Position numbers and translations under genes: made by a program
Notes under the pieces: model-generated
What the model was told of the DNA's origin: nothing
The model's input: the letters and a program-made list of their open reading frames with translations, nothing else
Database searches by the model: none
Part shown: one piece after another, positions 5,091 to 5,278 of the stretch
Layout: each line of letters starts with the position of its first letter
Position numbering within the stretch: position 1 is the stretch's first letter
NCBI GenBank assembly: GCA_910585755.1
Contig: CAJUFH010000094.1
Coordinates: forward strand, 1 to 5,278
DNA: 5,278 nt
Direction: 5' to 3'
Origin: an uncultured Muribaculaceae bacterium
GTDB taxonomy: Bacteria; Bacteroidota; Bacteroidia; Bacteroidales; Muribaculaceae

Positions 5091-5130
5091 CGGCCTCGCC
5101 GCCCCTCCGGCTCGCGAGGCCGTTTGTTTT
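5091..5130 (+). terminator. Possible galM terminator
   Basis: CGGCCTCGC (5091-5099) pairs perfectly with GCGAGGCCG (5114-5122) across a 14-base loop, followed by TTTGTTTT (5123-5130). It lies 115 bases beyond the galM stop. The loop is long and the T-run interrupted, so termination is plausible but weaker than at the two terminators upstream of galM. Confidence 0.5.
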
Positions 5131-5190
5131 CCCTTCTTCCCCTTTTCCCCTCTCTCTTTCCTCCCTCTCCCCCCTCTCTCTTCCCTCTCC
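5127..5190 (+). repeat. 64-base unbroken polypyrimidine run
   Basis: Every base from 5127 to 5190 is C or T on the plus strand, including CT-dinucleotide stretches. Such tracts can form triplex structures and often vary in length between strains. No coding role is supported. Confidence 0.85.
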
Positions 5191-5222
5191 ATCTCATTAT
5201 CCGCCCCTCATCATCCGTTCGT

Positions 5223-5278
5223 TTCCGCCAGCCGAAAGTATTCCCGTTCAGTGGAGCGAGCGTAAGCGAGCGGCCTCC
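5223..5278 (+). repeat. Dispersed repeat, copy 2, cut by the window edge
   Basis: Aligns without gaps to 871-926 with 50 of 56 bases identical. The 36 bases from 5243 to the window end differ from copy 1 only at 5250 (A versus T). Here the element lies in non-coding DNA, and the position matching the ribE stop TAA reads TAT. The two GCGAGCG heptamers separated by TAA are conserved. The element probably continues past the window. Confidence 0.8.

Larger units (their letters stand above)
4976..5278. other. Non-coding region downstream of galM
   Basis: This 303-base stretch holds no credible gene: the frames that stay open are low-complexity proline, serine or arginine strings, or glycine/arginine strings on the other strand. 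It contains the perfect palindrome GGGGCCGCGGCCCC (5037-5050), a hairpin followed by T-rich sequence (5091-5130), a 64-base polypyrimidine run (5127-5190), and the second copy of the dispersed repeat at the window edge. Confidence 0.7.

Noticed and set aside
4295..5197. Long minus-strand open frame across galM and its downstream region
   Set aside because: Antisense to conserved mutarotase motifs. The product is a glycine, valine and arginine string with lysine/glutamate/arginine low complexity from the polypyrimidine run.
4255..5265. Plus-strand 336-codon frame overlapping galM
   Set aside because: Frame-shifted shadow of galM made of arginine, proline and histidine, continuing into low-complexity non-coding DNA.

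Overview
The window looks like a chromosomal segment from a fairly GC-rich member of the Bacteroidales. The protein style points to Muribaculaceae or a near relative, but I hold that family-level guess loosely. The supporting signs are Bacteroidetes-type -7 promoter boxes (TAnnTTTG) on both strands, start codons without a Shine-Dalgarno sequence, a periplasmic lipoprotein mutarotase, and a leftover C-terminal 'EYFNLQGQRLANP' domain of the kind found on secreted Bacteroidales proteins.

Layout, left to right. Positions 1-60 hold a minus-strand promoter that fires out of the window to the left. It is followed almost at once by a six-codon reading frame (MVLDLR, stop). Positions 160-277 are the leader of the first full gene, with a candidate promoter and two tight GC-rich hairpins. 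Positions 278-889 encode riboflavin synthase alpha chain (ribE). Positions 984-3350 encode an exported family GH31 alpha-glycosidase or transglucosylase of 788 residues. Positions 3351-3811 are a 461-base gene-free stretch. It holds an AT-rich part, a consensus promoter that runs straight into a terminator hairpin, a roughly 40-codon relic of a lost secreted-protein gene, an 18-base pyrimidine repeat, and a second, 16-bp bidirectional terminator. Positions 3812-4975 encode a lipoprotein aldose 1-epimerase (galM). Positions 4976-5278 are gene-free, with hairpins, a 64-base polypyrimidine run, and a second copy of a dispersed repeat whose first copy overlaps the ribE stop codon.

How the genes work together. 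RibE is housekeeping cofactor synthesis and has no evident link to its neighbours. The GH31 enzyme and the mutarotase plausibly act in the same compartment: a retaining alpha-glycosidase releases alpha-anomers in the periplasm, and a membrane-anchored mutarotase would equilibrate them. They are separated by two terminators and appear to be independent transcription units. No SusC/SusD pair, regulator or transporter is present, so this is not a recognisable polysaccharide utilisation locus within the window.

I did not find a complete novel system. The most unusual signals are between the genes: the repeat that supplies the end of ribE, the fused gene relic, the promoter-terminator overlap, the tiny leader reading frame, and a G-rich to C-rich switch of the coding strand across three genes that all point the same way.
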